In this document: positions 16,702 to 24,042 of the stretch, piece by piece | How positions within the stretch are numbered: the first letter of the stretch is position 1 | Layout of the letters: the number at the start of each line of letters is the position of its first letter | Assembly (NCBI GenBank): GCA_022865705.1 | Contig: JALHTG010000086.1 | Location: forward strand, 1-33,474 | Direction of reading: 5' to 3' | DNA: 33,474 nucleotides | Source: Candidatus Bathyarchaeota archaeon | Lineage (GTDB): Archaea > Thermoproteota > Bathyarchaeia > 40CM-2-53-6 > JALHTG01 | Position numbers and translations under genes: made by a program | Notes under the pieces: model-generated | The model's database searches: none | What the model was told of the DNA's origin: nothing | Seen by the model: only the letters and a program-made list of their open reading frames with translations

Positions 16702-16711
16702 CAGCGCGCTG
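16702..16711. repeat. GC motif (CAGCGCGCTG)
   Basis: This 10-bp perfect palindrome has CA/TG ends instead of TA. It is the right border of the shard array and lies 15 bp from the stop of the small RHH gene. Confidence 0.65.
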
Positions 16712-16725
16712 TGCATGCTTCGGCT

Positions 16726-16905
16726 TCATGTGTATCCTAAGGCCTTCAATCGTCGTTCCACGTTCTCCGATTCCAAGTCAGGTAAAGCCCTTCTTATCAG
16801 AAAGATAATGTACTCCGTTGCGCTTCGGTATCCGGATCCTTCCAAGGTACTTACAAGCCTTTCATATAATGGCTTGGGGATTGGTATGCTTATGTATTTG
16901 ACCAT
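16726..16905 (-). CDS. Small ribbon-helix-helix (CopG-like) protein, 59 residues
   Basis: ATG at 16905 follows a GAGGAG ribosome-binding site, and the frame ends with TGA at 16726. The sequence runs KYISIPIPKPLYERL (N-terminal strand), GSGYRSATEYIIFLIRRAL (helix-turn-helix pair) and a tail ending ERRLKALGYT. This fits an RHH DNA-binding dimer, and the RSATEY helix is typical. It is divergent from the cysD-like gene with 163 bp between, so it may repress that operon. Its C-terminal RLKALGY matches the tails of the CysD-like and sulfatase-like proteins, suggesting a shared protein contact. The intact start and ribosome-binding site mark it as a real gene. Confidence 0.75.
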   Translation of the reverse strand: MVKYISIPIPKPLYERLVSTLEGSGYRSATEYIIFLIRRALPDLESENVERRLKALGYT

Positions 16906-17013
16906 ACGTTGGTCTCCTCTGAGCTGACGTTCATATTTCTATGATTCAGGTATTTGTCAGTTATTCTTCAACCGTAACTCACTGTCAGGTCACGCAAGGA
17001 ACCCTGTCACAAC

Positions 17014-17023
17014 AAGTATATAT
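17014..17023 (+). promoter_or_regulatory. TATA box for the cys operon
   Basis: AAGTATATAT lies about 46 bp upstream of the cysD ATG (17069), which predicts a transcription start near 17044 and a short leader. No other plus-strand promoter is obvious up to pstB, so the seven genes may share it. Confidence 0.55.
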
Positions 17024-17068
17024 GCGTGATCTGGGCAGAGATAGCCTTGCGTTTGCTGGGTAGACAAG

Positions 17069-17881
17069 ATGAGCCATAGCGACAATAACCTGGTTGATCT
17101 CGAAAGAAAGAGCATCTCTCTCATTAGAGAGGCAAAAGCTCAATTCAGAAATCTCGCTGTCATGTGGAGCACAGGGAAGGATTCAACCGCCACACTTTGG
17201 CTTTGCAAAAAGGCCTTCTTCGGCAAGATTCCGTTTCCCGCCATTCACATAGACACAAGCTACAAGTTTCCTGAAATATACGAATTCAGAGACAAGATTG
17301 CGAAGGAATGGAACCTAGACCTGATCGTGGCCAAGAACAAAAGAGCGTTGGACAACGGTGTCGCTCCAGACAAGGGCAAACTTGATTGCTGCACACAACT
17401 GAAGACTGAGGCTCTGAGAAATCTACTGAAGGAGAAGGGATTCGACGCAATCATATTGGCCATAAGAAGAGACGAGCATGGAATAAGAGCCAAGGAACGT
17501 TACTTCTCACCGCGTGACGAGGAGTTTCGTTGGCATCATACAGATCAGCAGGCAGAATTATGGGATCTTTATGTCAAGCCATCCGAAGACTTCTCTCACA
17601 TGAGAGTTCATCCAATTCTGCACTGGACCGAGCTTGACGTTTGGCAATATGTGAGACGTGAGAACCTGCCGGTAAATCCTCTGTACTTTGCAAGAGACGG
17701 GAAGAGATATCGCAGCCTTGGATGCATGCCATGTACAGTTCCTGTTTCCTCGAAAGCTAGCACAATTGACGAAATAATCGACGAGCTAGCCACGACAAAG
17801 ACCTCTGAGAGAGCAGGGAGAGCGCAGGACAAAGAAAAAGCGTACATGATGCAGAAATTGCGTGTTCTAGGGTATATGTGA
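17069..17881 (+). CDS. cysD: Sulfate adenylyltransferase subunit 2 (CysD-like PP-loop enzyme)
   Basis: This 270-residue protein has a PP-loop STGKDS at residues 34-39. The blocks HIDTSYKFPEIYEFRD, RRDEHGIRAKERYFSPRDEE and WTELDVWQYV match CysD rather than PAPS reductase, which carries other C-terminal motifs. LGCMPCTVPV is the conserved substrate loop. CysD with CysN makes adenosine 5'-phosphosulfate from ATP and sulfate in the cytosol. The length is slightly below the usual 300. The C-terminus ends KLRVLGYM. The next gene starts 10 bp after its stop, and cysN follows that, so the pair is split by one gene. PAPS reductase is the alternative, but cysN in the operon argues for CysD. Confidence 0.87.
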   Translation: MSHSDNNLVDLERKSISLIREAKAQFRNLAVMWSTGKDSTATLWLCKKAFFGKIPFPAIHIDTSYKFPEIYEFRDKIAKEWNLDLIVAKNKRALDNGVAPDKGKLDCCTQLKTEALRNLLKEKGFDAIILAIRRDEHGIRAKERYFSPRDEEFRWHHTDQQAELWDLYVKPSEDFSHMRVHPILHWTELDVWQYVRRENLPVNPLYFARDGKRYRSLGCMPCTVPVSSKASTIDEIIDELATTKTSERAGRAQDKEKAYMMQKLRVLGYM

Positions 17882-17891
17882 GAGTAGAATA

Positions 17892-18584
17892 TTGATAATT
17901 CTCGCTTTAGATGCATTGGATTCCGATATGATCACAAGATACGAATGCAAGAACCTAAAGCAAGTTGAGTATGGACAAACGAATCTCTCAGACTTTCAAC
18001 TTGAAAGAACGGTCGTACTATGGGCTTCCTTTCTGACAGGAAAAAACATGGAGCCAAGAATCCCCATAGAGACCCAGTGGCAGTTCAAACTAAAACCAGA
18101 GGAGACCTTTCTCTCGTCTTTCAAGAGTTACAAAGGTGTAGACGTGCCCGCGTTCTCCTTGAAAGAGAAAAACCACGCTGAGGAAAGAAGATTGCTAAAG
18201 AACTTCTTTGATAAGGAATCCGGCGTAGAGGAATATGATGAACTCGTCTGGAAGAATCACGATGAAAACAAAAAGGACTTTTTCAATTCTCTGGGACACT
18301 TCGACGTGGTTTTGGGCTATTTTGATCTGGCAGATGCCATAGGACACTTGAGCTTTGGAATACCAGAAAAAATGAGGAGAGTGTACATGGAGCTGGACGA
18401 AATGATGCGCGAGACAAAATCATCCTTGGACGACTTCACTCTCGCAATTTCAGATCATGGGATGAAGGAGGTTGGGAGATATGGCGACCACAGCAGGAAC
18501 GGGTTCTATTCCACAAATCGCAGACTGGGTTTGAGCTTGCCAAGAATAACAGACTTCTACGACCTACTAAAGGGGGGTGCTTGA
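17892..18584 (+). CDS. Alkaline-phosphatase-superfamily protein between cysD and cysN
   Basis: This 230-residue protein has a TTG start at 17892. The N-terminus IILALDALDSD carries the first metal aspartate, and TLAISDHGMKEVG the second Asp-His pair, so the alkaline-phosphatase/phosphodiesterase fold is likely. It is much smaller than phosphopentomutase or sulfatase relatives. It sits between the two sulfate adenylyltransferase subunits and overlaps cysN by 8 bp, which implies tight coupling. I infer a role in the sulfate-activation step, for example hydrolysis of a nucleotide by-product or transfer of sulfate, but the reaction is unknown. Confidence 0.75.
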   Translation: MIILALDALDSDMITRYECKNLKQVEYGQTNLSDFQLERTVVLWASFLTGKNMEPRIPIETQWQFKLKPEETFLSSFKSYKGVDVPAFSLKEKNHAEERRLLKNFFDKESGVEEYDELVWKNHDENKKDFFNSLGHFDVVLGYFDLADAIGHLSFGIPEKMRRVYMELDEMMRETKSSLDDFTLAISDHGMKEVGRYGDHSRNGFYSTNRRLGLSLPRITDFYDLLKGGA

Positions 18585-19827
18585 CCTGAGTCTCCGAAAA
18601 GTCAACCTTGTGGTCGTCGGGCATAAGGATCACGGAAAGTCCACTTTGATAGGACGTTTACTCTACGATTCAAAGGCTATACCTGAACAGAAACTGCAGG
18701 AGATTAGGGATGAACTCGAGAAGTCGGGCAAAAAGGAATTTGAGTTCGCCTTCATTTTGGACAGCCTTGAAGAGGAAAGAACTGGCGGCTTGACAATAGA
18801 CATTGTTCAGACTCCGTTCAAATCTGAGAAGTACTTCTACACAATAATAGATTGTCCTGGTCACAAAGAGTTTATTCAGAAAATGCTGACTGGTGCTTCC
18901 CAGGCAGATGCTGCAATCCTGGTCGTTTCGGCGAAGGAGGGCGTTCAGTCTCAGACTCGAGAGCACCTCTTCTTGATCAAAACCTTGGGGATAAAGCAGC
19001 TGGTGGTTGCCGTGAACAAGATGGACGCGCTTGGATATGACGAGCAGACATTTGAACAGTTCTCCGAAGACTTTAGGACAATATTGTCTTCTGTTGGTTA
19101 TGATGATGTGCCGATCGTTCCTGTTTCCGCATTCTACGGAGACAATGTTACGAAAGAAGCAGGTAAGCTGGCATGGTACGAGCGGGGCACTCTTATTGAG
19201 ATCTTGGATAATACGGTAGAGCCGCCACAACCTTTGTCAGAAAAACCACTGAGATGCATCGTGCAAGATGTGTACGCGATTGGAAAGGACAGGGTTGTGG
19301 TATGTAGAGTTGAGACTGGGACATTGAAAGTCAATCAGCAAGTGATGGCTATGCCCGTTATGGAAAGAGGTTATGTGCAAAGAATTGAATCCTCAGGACA
19401 AGAAGTGAACGAAGCATCTTCGGGCGATTCTGTTGGCATAGTACTAGATGGCATAAGCAGCGTCGATAGAGGATGCATTTTGACAGACCCCGCAGAGAAC
19501 ATGAGACCCACGAAACATTTCATCGCCGAATTGGTAACATTCTCCGGTTTTGCGTTGGAGGCAGGAAACACAATAGTCATTCGCGTAGGCACTGCAGAGA
19601 TCAAATGTGAAGCAGACAAGATTCTGGACAAAATCGATCCAGCTCACTTGACTGTCAAAGAAGAGCTGCCAAAGTCCCTAGGGAACGGAGAAGTGGGCAA
19701 AGTGGAATTTCGGCCTCTTCAACCACTCTACCTGGAAGAATTTTCGGCCTTTCCGCAGCTGGGAAGGTTTGTCATTCTCGGGAAGAAAGGGCCAGTGGCC
19801 GCCGGGATAGTTCAAGAGAAAAAATAG
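18577..19827 (+). CDS. cysN: Sulfate adenylyltransferase subunit 1 (CysN-like GTPase)
   Basis: This 416-residue protein starts with GTG at 18577 behind an AAAGGGGGG stretch. It has the P-loop GHKDHGKST at 15-23, switch I GGLTIDIVQ, DCPGHKEF (G3) and NKMD (G4), followed by two beta-barrel domains as in EF-1A and CysN. There is no C-terminal APS-kinase domain. The partner cysD-like gene upstream supports CysN over elongation factor or selenocysteine factor. GTP hydrolysis would drive APS synthesis. The length fits CysN without kinase. Confidence 0.85.
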   Translation: MLDLSLRKVNLVVVGHKDHGKSTLIGRLLYDSKAIPEQKLQEIRDELEKSGKKEFEFAFILDSLEEERTGGLTIDIVQTPFKSEKYFYTIIDCPGHKEFIQKMLTGASQADAAILVVSAKEGVQSQTREHLFLIKTLGIKQLVVAVNKMDALGYDEQTFEQFSEDFRTILSSVGYDDVPIVPVSAFYGDNVTKEAGKLAWYERGTLIEILDNTVEPPQPLSEKPLRCIVQDVYAIGKDRVVVCRVETGTLKVNQQVMAMPVMERGYVQRIESSGQEVNEASSGDSVGIVLDGISSVDRGCILTDPAENMRPTKHFIAELVTFSGFALEAGNTIVIRVGTAEIKCEADKILDKIDPAHLTVKEELPKSLGNGEVGKVEFRPLQPLYLEEFSAFPQLGRFVILGKKGPVAAGIVQEKK

Positions 19828-19854
19828 GGGAACTTTGAGAACTAGGTGTAGGAT

Positions 19855-20805
19855 ATGAATAGAAAACTCGTCGTTATCGTTCTCATAGCTCTGACCGTAC
19901 CGATTCTCGGATACAGCTATTTTGCTAGAGTTAGTGAACTGGAGGGTGAAATCAAAGTGTCAGGGGCATGGGCACTGTATCCAATGATGGTAAAATGGAC
20001 AGAAGAATACCAGAAGCTGCATCCAAAGATAAAGATCGAGGTGTCAGCAGGTGGCGCCGGTAAGGGAATGGCTGATGCTCTCGGTGGACTAGTAGATCTC
20101 GGTATGATCTCAAGAGACATCTATGCCGAGGAGATAGCAAAGGGAGCATACTACGTCGTAGTGACCAGAGGCGCTGTGGTCGCCACGGTAAACGATGATA
20201 ACCCCATCTTGAATGACCTTCTGACAAAAGGAGCCACAAAACAGTGTTTCTACAACATCTATATTGCTGGAAATGTAACGACGTGGGGGCAAGTTATAGG
20301 CAGGCCTAGCGTGACTGATGTAGTCCACGTGTATACGCGATCAGATTCAGCTGGTGCCGCAGAGACTTGGGCGAAGTACCTAGACAAGAGGCAGGAGGAT
20401 CTTGGAGGGATAGGCGTCTATGGTGATCCTGGATTATTGGAGGCAGTCAGAAAAGATCGCTTGGGAATAGCCTTCAACAACATAGGCTATGCCTACGACT
20501 TGAAAACCAAGAAACAAGTTCAGGGAATACGGGTAGTTCCTATTGACACTAACGAGAATGGGCGAATCGACCCTGAAGAGGATTTCTACAGCACTAAAGA
20601 CAGGATTGTTGAAGGAATAGGCCGAGGAGCCTTTCCATCTTCGGCTATCAATAATCTGCATCTTGTGGCCAAAAGCAAATTCACTGGTGTAACAAGAGAA
20701 TTTGTGAAATGGATCTTGACCGATGGACAGGAATACGTTGATGAGGCCGGATTTCTGCCGCTTTCAGAAGATGTAATTGGTGAGCAGCTGAAGAAACTAG
20801 GCTAA
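19855..20805 (+). CDS. pstS: PstS-like substrate-binding lipoprotein/anchored protein of an oxyanion ABC importer
   Basis: This 316-residue protein has an N-terminal hydrophobic anchor (LVVIVLIALTVPILGYSYF) and no lipobox cysteine. The binding motif VSGAWALYPMMVKW resembles the SGA-G/A-T-YP loop of PstS, and SAGGAGKGMADAL plus GMISRD follow the phosphate-binding pattern. The gene starts 27 bp after cysN and its stop overlaps the permease start (TAATG). The family normally binds phosphate outside the membrane. The operon with cysD and cysN makes sulfate or another oxyanion a credible ligand. Confidence 0.82.
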   Translation: MNRKLVVIVLIALTVPILGYSYFARVSELEGEIKVSGAWALYPMMVKWTEEYQKLHPKIKIEVSAGGAGKGMADALGGLVDLGMISRDIYAEEIAKGAYYVVVTRGAVVATVNDDNPILNDLLTKGATKQCFYNIYIAGNVTTWGQVIGRPSVTDVVHVYTRSDSAGAAETWAKYLDKRQEDLGGIGVYGDPGLLEAVRKDRLGIAFNNIGYAYDLKTKKQVQGIRVVPIDTNENGRIDPEEDFYSTKDRIVEGIGRGAFPSSAINNLHLVAKSKFTGVTREFVKWILTDGQEYVDEAGFLPLSEDVIGEQLKKLG

Positions 20806-21725
20806 TGTCCCTTACTGAAGGGGATATCATGAACATACGAAAGGTTAAGGATCTTCTTATCAGCAAGCTCATGTTTTCAACAATGATTCTGTCATGCCTG
20901 GTTGTCTTCATGATAGGGTTTGTCCTTTTCCAGAGGTCTATGCTAATTCTGACTACCGAATCCCTTGGCGAACTCCTCTTGTCCTCTTCATGGCATCCTT
21001 GGAGGAAGGAGTTCGGCTTTTATCCTTTCATCGCAGGCACGATCTGGGTAACTGTTGTTGCCATGGTCTTATCGGTGCCACTGTCCCTTCTGACGTCTGT
21101 CTATCTTGCAGAATATGCTCCGACGAAGGTTCGGGGAATCACAAAGGTGACTGTAGATTTGCTTGCTGGAATACCCTCAGTCGTCTACGGATTGTGGGGC
21201 ATGATACTTGTGATACCTTTGATAAAGGATTATGTGGCTATGGCAGCGGGAGTTGCGACTACAGGCTACTCAGTGCTTGCAGGAGGCATAGTCCTTGCAA
21301 TAATGGTGTGCCCTGTAGTGATCTCTATCTCAGAGGAAGTGATTAGAGCTGTACCTCAAAAAGATAGAGAGGCGTCGATGGCTCTCGGAGCCACGAAATG
21401 GCAGACAGTGAAGCATGTGGTCGTTCGAAGTGCTCTCCCAGGAATCATCGCTGCCGTGATTTTTGGTTTCGGCCGCGCTTTTGGAGAGACAATGGCCGTA
21501 CTTATGGTCGTAGGGAACGTGGCCAAGGTCCCATTCTCTGTCTTCGACCCTGCTTATCCTATTCCGTCACTGATAGCTAACAGCTATGGAGAGATGATGT
21601 CTATACCTCTGTACGACTCAGCGCTGATGTTTGCAGCCTTCATCTTACTCCTGGTTGTTCTGCTGTTCAGCGTCATGGCAAGCATCCTCCTGGTAAGAAT
21701 CAAGAGGAGGTACGGAGTTGCATAA
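20805..21725 (+). CDS. pstC: PstC-like ABC permease
   Basis: This 306-residue protein has six or so hydrophobic helices. The transmembrane-domain motif around EVIRAVPQKDREASMALGAT is the EAA loop that docks with the ATPase, and AGIPSVVYGLWG is a PstC/PstA hallmark. The start ATG at 20805 overlaps the pstS stop. An internal ATG at 20829 with AAGGGG before it is an alternative. It forms the channel with the PstA-like protein. Confidence 0.87.
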   Translation: MSLTEGDIMNIRKVKDLLISKLMFSTMILSCLVVFMIGFVLFQRSMLILTTESLGELLLSSSWHPWRKEFGFYPFIAGTIWVTVVAMVLSVPLSLLTSVYLAEYAPTKVRGITKVTVDLLAGIPSVVYGLWGMILVIPLIKDYVAMAAGVATTGYSVLAGGIVLAIMVCPVVISISEEVIRAVPQKDREASMALGATKWQTVKHVVVRSALPGIIAAVIFGFGRAFGETMAVLMVVGNVAKVPFSVFDPAYPIPSLIANSYGEMMSIPLYDSALMFAAFILLLVVLLFSVMASILLVRIKRRYGVA

Positions 21726-22566
21726 GCGTAGACTTGAGGAAGGCTTCTTCCAAGTTCTTATGGTCATGTCTACGTTCATAATCCTAGGGTCGTTCATCTC
21801 CGTACTTGTGGTGGTAATTCTCAGGGGCGCCCCTGCCTTGAGCATTTCCATGTTGACTCAGACTCCGAAAGGAGGATACTATCTGGGGAAAGAGGGCGGA
21901 GTACTGAACGCTATAGTGGGCTCTCTATACTTGGTCGGAGGTGCAACCATGCTGGCCTTCGCTATTAGTTTTCCAACTGCGCTGTATCTGAATGAATATG
22001 CTCAAGGGTCAAAATTGGCGGGTTTGACTAGGCAATCATTGGATGTCTTGTGGGGTGTCCCGTCTATACTATACGGCGTCTTTGGCTTCATAATCATGAT
22101 TCAGCTGGGAATGCGAGCATCGCTGTTTGGAGGGATAATCGCATTGACGTTGCTTGAACTTCCGATCATGACACGAGCTATGGACGAGGTGATGAAGATG
22201 ACTCCGTTTAGATTAAGAGAAGCGTCGTACGCCTTGGGGGCGACAAAACTTGAGACCGCGTTGAACGTTATAGCTAGGCAATCAATGCCTGGAGTGACGA
22301 TGGGGGTTATGTTGGCTCTTGGCAGAGCTATCGGTGACGCTGCGTCTGTATTGTTCACAGCTGGTTATGCTGACGAAATTCCGCGTTCACTTTTTGACCC
22401 GGTTGCTTCATTGCCGCTGGCCGTATTCTTCCAGATTGGAACCCCCTTCCCAGAGGTCCAGCAGAGAGCATACGCTTCTGCATTTATCCTGTTGGTTGTC
22501 GTCCTGTCATTGAGCATCAGCTCGAGATTCGTGACAAGAAGACTCATGAAACACGTAATTAAGTGA
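21718..22566 (+). CDS. pstA: PstA-like ABC permease
   Basis: This 282-residue protein starts with TTG at 21718, seven bases after a perfect GGAGG (21706-21710), which decides the start and gives an 8-bp overlap with pstC. LDVLWGVPSILYGVFGF and the EAA loop MTPFRLREASYALGATKLET identify the family. It is the second half of the permease. Its TGA overlaps the pstB start region. Confidence 0.87.
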   Translation: MHKRRLEEGFFQVLMVMSTFIILGSFISVLVVVILRGAPALSISMLTQTPKGGYYLGKEGGVLNAIVGSLYLVGGATMLAFAISFPTALYLNEYAQGSKLAGLTRQSLDVLWGVPSILYGVFGFIIMIQLGMRASLFGGIIALTLLELPIMTRAMDEVMKMTPFRLREASYALGATKLETALNVIARQSMPGVTMGVMLALGRAIGDAASVLFTAGYADEIPRSLFDPVASLPLAVFFQIGTPFPEVQQRAYASAFILLVVVLSLSISSRFVTRRLMKHVIK

Positions 22567-23336
22567 GGGTGATAGGTTTGGCTGAAGCACGTATCAGCGT
22601 TCAAGAGCTCAATGTCTTTTATGAGAATAGTCATGTGTTGAAGAACATAACTGTAGATGTCCCTGAGAACCAGATAACTGTGATTATCGGGCCGTCTGGC
22701 TGCGGAAAGACGACTTTCCTGAGGAGTCTCAATAGACTGATAGACCTGGTCGAGGAGGTTAGAGTTACTGGCAGAGTACTCTTCGATGGGATGAACGTTC
22801 TTGATAAAGATGAGGATGTTCTCAACATAAGAAAGAAGATGGGGCTTATTGCTCAGATGCCGAACCCTCTGCCTATGTCGATATATGACAACATAGCATA
22901 CGGTCCAAGGATTCACGGGATCAAGGACAGGAACGAACTAGACCAAATAGTTGAGCGCTGCCTTCAGATTGCAGGTCTGTCGAAGGAAGTAAGCAATAGA
23001 CTTACCGAGCCGGCCTCGAAGCTGTCGATTGGGCAGCAGCAGAGACTTTGCTTGGCCAGGGCCCTGGCCGTGTAGCCTGAGGTTCTTCTATGTGATGAGC
23101 CCACATCTGCTCTCGACCCAATATCTGCAGGCCACATAGAGGAGCAACTACTTGCTCTTAGGAAAGACTACACCATCGTATTCGTTACGCACATCTTGCG
23201 TCAAGCAAAGAGACTTGCCGACTACGTAATCTTTCTCTACCTAGGTGAGCTAATTGAACATGGACCGGCTAAGACTATCTTCTCTCAGCCTAACGATCCG
23301 AGAACAAAGGCTTACATAGAAGGCGCGTTTGGGTAG
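22563..23336 (+). pseudogene. pstB: PstB-like ABC ATPase interrupted by an in-frame TAG
   Basis: The frame would encode 257 residues but codon 171 (23073-23075) is TAG. Before it lie Walker A GPSGCGKTT (43-51) and the ABC signature LSIGQQQR. After it, in the same frame, come Walker B ([15 protein letters not shown]), VFVTH and a normal C-terminus. The stop falls in ALAV-stop-PEV, where the family usually has Glu or another polar residue, so one base change (GAG to TAG) would explain it. All else is well conserved. The start is GTG 22563, or more likely TTG 22578 behind GGTGAT. Options are a real null mutation, a sequencing error, or stop read-through. Many other genes here end in TAG, which argues against general reassignment. 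Confidence 0.8.
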
Positions 23337-23430
23337 ACTTTCTGCAATAACGGTCAGGGGAACCGTCTGAAAAAAGGATGGCCTATTGATCGTGATAATG
23401 ACGTCCCAAGGATACGCGACACGATGTGAA

Positions 23431-23439
23431 GCGCGCGCG
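23431..23439. repeat. GC motif (GCGCGCGCG)
   Basis: It has a nine-base alternating core followed by TAACGTTGCGC and is intergenic, 94 bp after pstB. Confidence 0.7.
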
Positions 23440-23502
23440 TAACGTTGCGCCATCTCGAAGACCCTGTTGAAGGCTCTTTGTAGCCTCTTTTTGTACTATG
23501 TT

Positions 23503-23516
23503 TAAGTTTAAACTTA
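23503..23516. promoter_or_regulatory. Palindrome TAAGTTTAAACTTA, possible operator
   Basis: This perfect 14-bp palindrome lies about 35 bp upstream of the TATA box of the small membrane protein. Its position and symmetry suit a dimeric regulator. The regulator is unknown. Confidence 0.35.
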
Positions 23517-23550
23517 GTTGGTCACACATGGTGTCGGCATTGTACCAATG

Positions 23551-23558
23551 CTTAAATA
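23551..23558 (+). promoter_or_regulatory. TATA box (TGCTTAAATA) for the small membrane protein
   Basis: CTTAAATA is centred about 37 bp before the TTG at 23592, so the transcript should have a very short leader. The same TGCTTAAATA string precedes the lectin-repeat gene on the other strand near 26876-26885. Confidence 0.5.
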
Positions 23559-23591
23559 CCAAGGAACCCGAAGTAGCGACAGGTAACAGCC

Positions 23592-23942
23592 TTGGAACGT
23601 ACTAAGTTGCTCATACTTTCCATGATCTTGGCTACTGCTTATCTAGTGACCAGTTTGCTTTCAGCTCCACCAGCTCTAAGTGGACTCTCCACCATCCTTG
23701 GAATGACAGTGTTCATGAGCTCGGGGCCGATATTCGCTGCTTTGGGTTCACTTCAACTCTACGCTAGCGTTAGCCTTATCGGTTTACTTGTATTCTTGGA
23801 GCTTGCAGACCCGGCATATGGTGGAACAAAGAGCTTCCTGTTGAAGCTTAGAACCAACTGGCTACCCCACACGGTTTTTCTCTTGGTAGTCTTCTCACTT
23901 ATCGTAGTCTTTAAAGTAGCCACCATACTATTAGCCAATTAG
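23592..23942 (+). CDS. Small integral membrane protein
   Basis: This 116-residue protein has a TTG start. It has three to four hydrophobic stretches: an N-terminal helix (LLILSMILATAYLVTSLL), two in the middle (ILGMTVFMSSGPIFAALG and ASVSLIGLLVFLELA) and a C-terminal helix (TVFLLVVFSLIVVFKVATILL). The protein has no motif I recognise. The promoter signal and short leader support expression. It is upstream of the CPBP protease on the same strand with a 100-bp gap that holds only a weak GC string (CAGCGCGCC, about 23998). Confidence 0.6.
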   Translation: MERTKLLILSMILATAYLVTSLLSAPPALSGLSTILGMTVFMSSGPIFAALGSLQLYASVSLIGLLVFLELADPAYGGTKSFLLKLRTNWLPHTVFLLVVFSLIVVFKVATILLAN

Positions 23943-24042
23943 GCCGAATCTTCAGACGACAGACTAGCTCTTCATTTTCTTGAGAGTTCTGGGACCCAGC
24001 GCGCCGGATGAAGCCATATATTTCTACGCACAACATCAGTAA

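Larger units (their letters stand above)
15871..16725. other. Non-genic shard region with five GC motifs
   Basis: No intact gene lies in these 855 bp. The first 270 bp (15871-16143) hold nothing I recognise, except a frame near 16088-16150 that reads GLRIDLTSKRAR into the first motif. From 16144 to 16711 five GC motifs cut the sequence into four short gene pieces, listed separately. The motifs are at 16144-16152, 16307-16317, 16496-16509, 16607-16615 and 16702-16711. Confidence 0.7.
23337..23591. other. Intergenic region with GC motif, palindrome and promoter
   Basis: The 255 bp downstream of pstB contain no phoU or other gene. They hold a GC motif (23431-23439), a T-rich run near 23488-23493 that may end transcription, the palindrome at 23503-23516 and a TATA box at 23551-23558. 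Confidence 0.5.

Noticed and set aside
17069-17881. PAPS reductase as the identity of the PP-loop gene
   Set aside because: The KFPEIYEFRD and RRDE...AKER blocks and the cysN in the operon fit CysD better.
18577-19827. Elongation factor 1A or SelB as the identity of the GTPase
   Set aside because: The protein lacks extra SelB domains and sits with cysD. Switch I GGLTID differs from the usual EF-1A form.
22563-23336. Pyrrolysine-encoded TAG as the explanation for the PstB stop
   Set aside because: Many normal genes in the window end with TAG (epimerase, oxidoreductase, sulfatase-like, GT2 fusion, cysN, CPBP), and PstB is not a known pyrrolysine protein.
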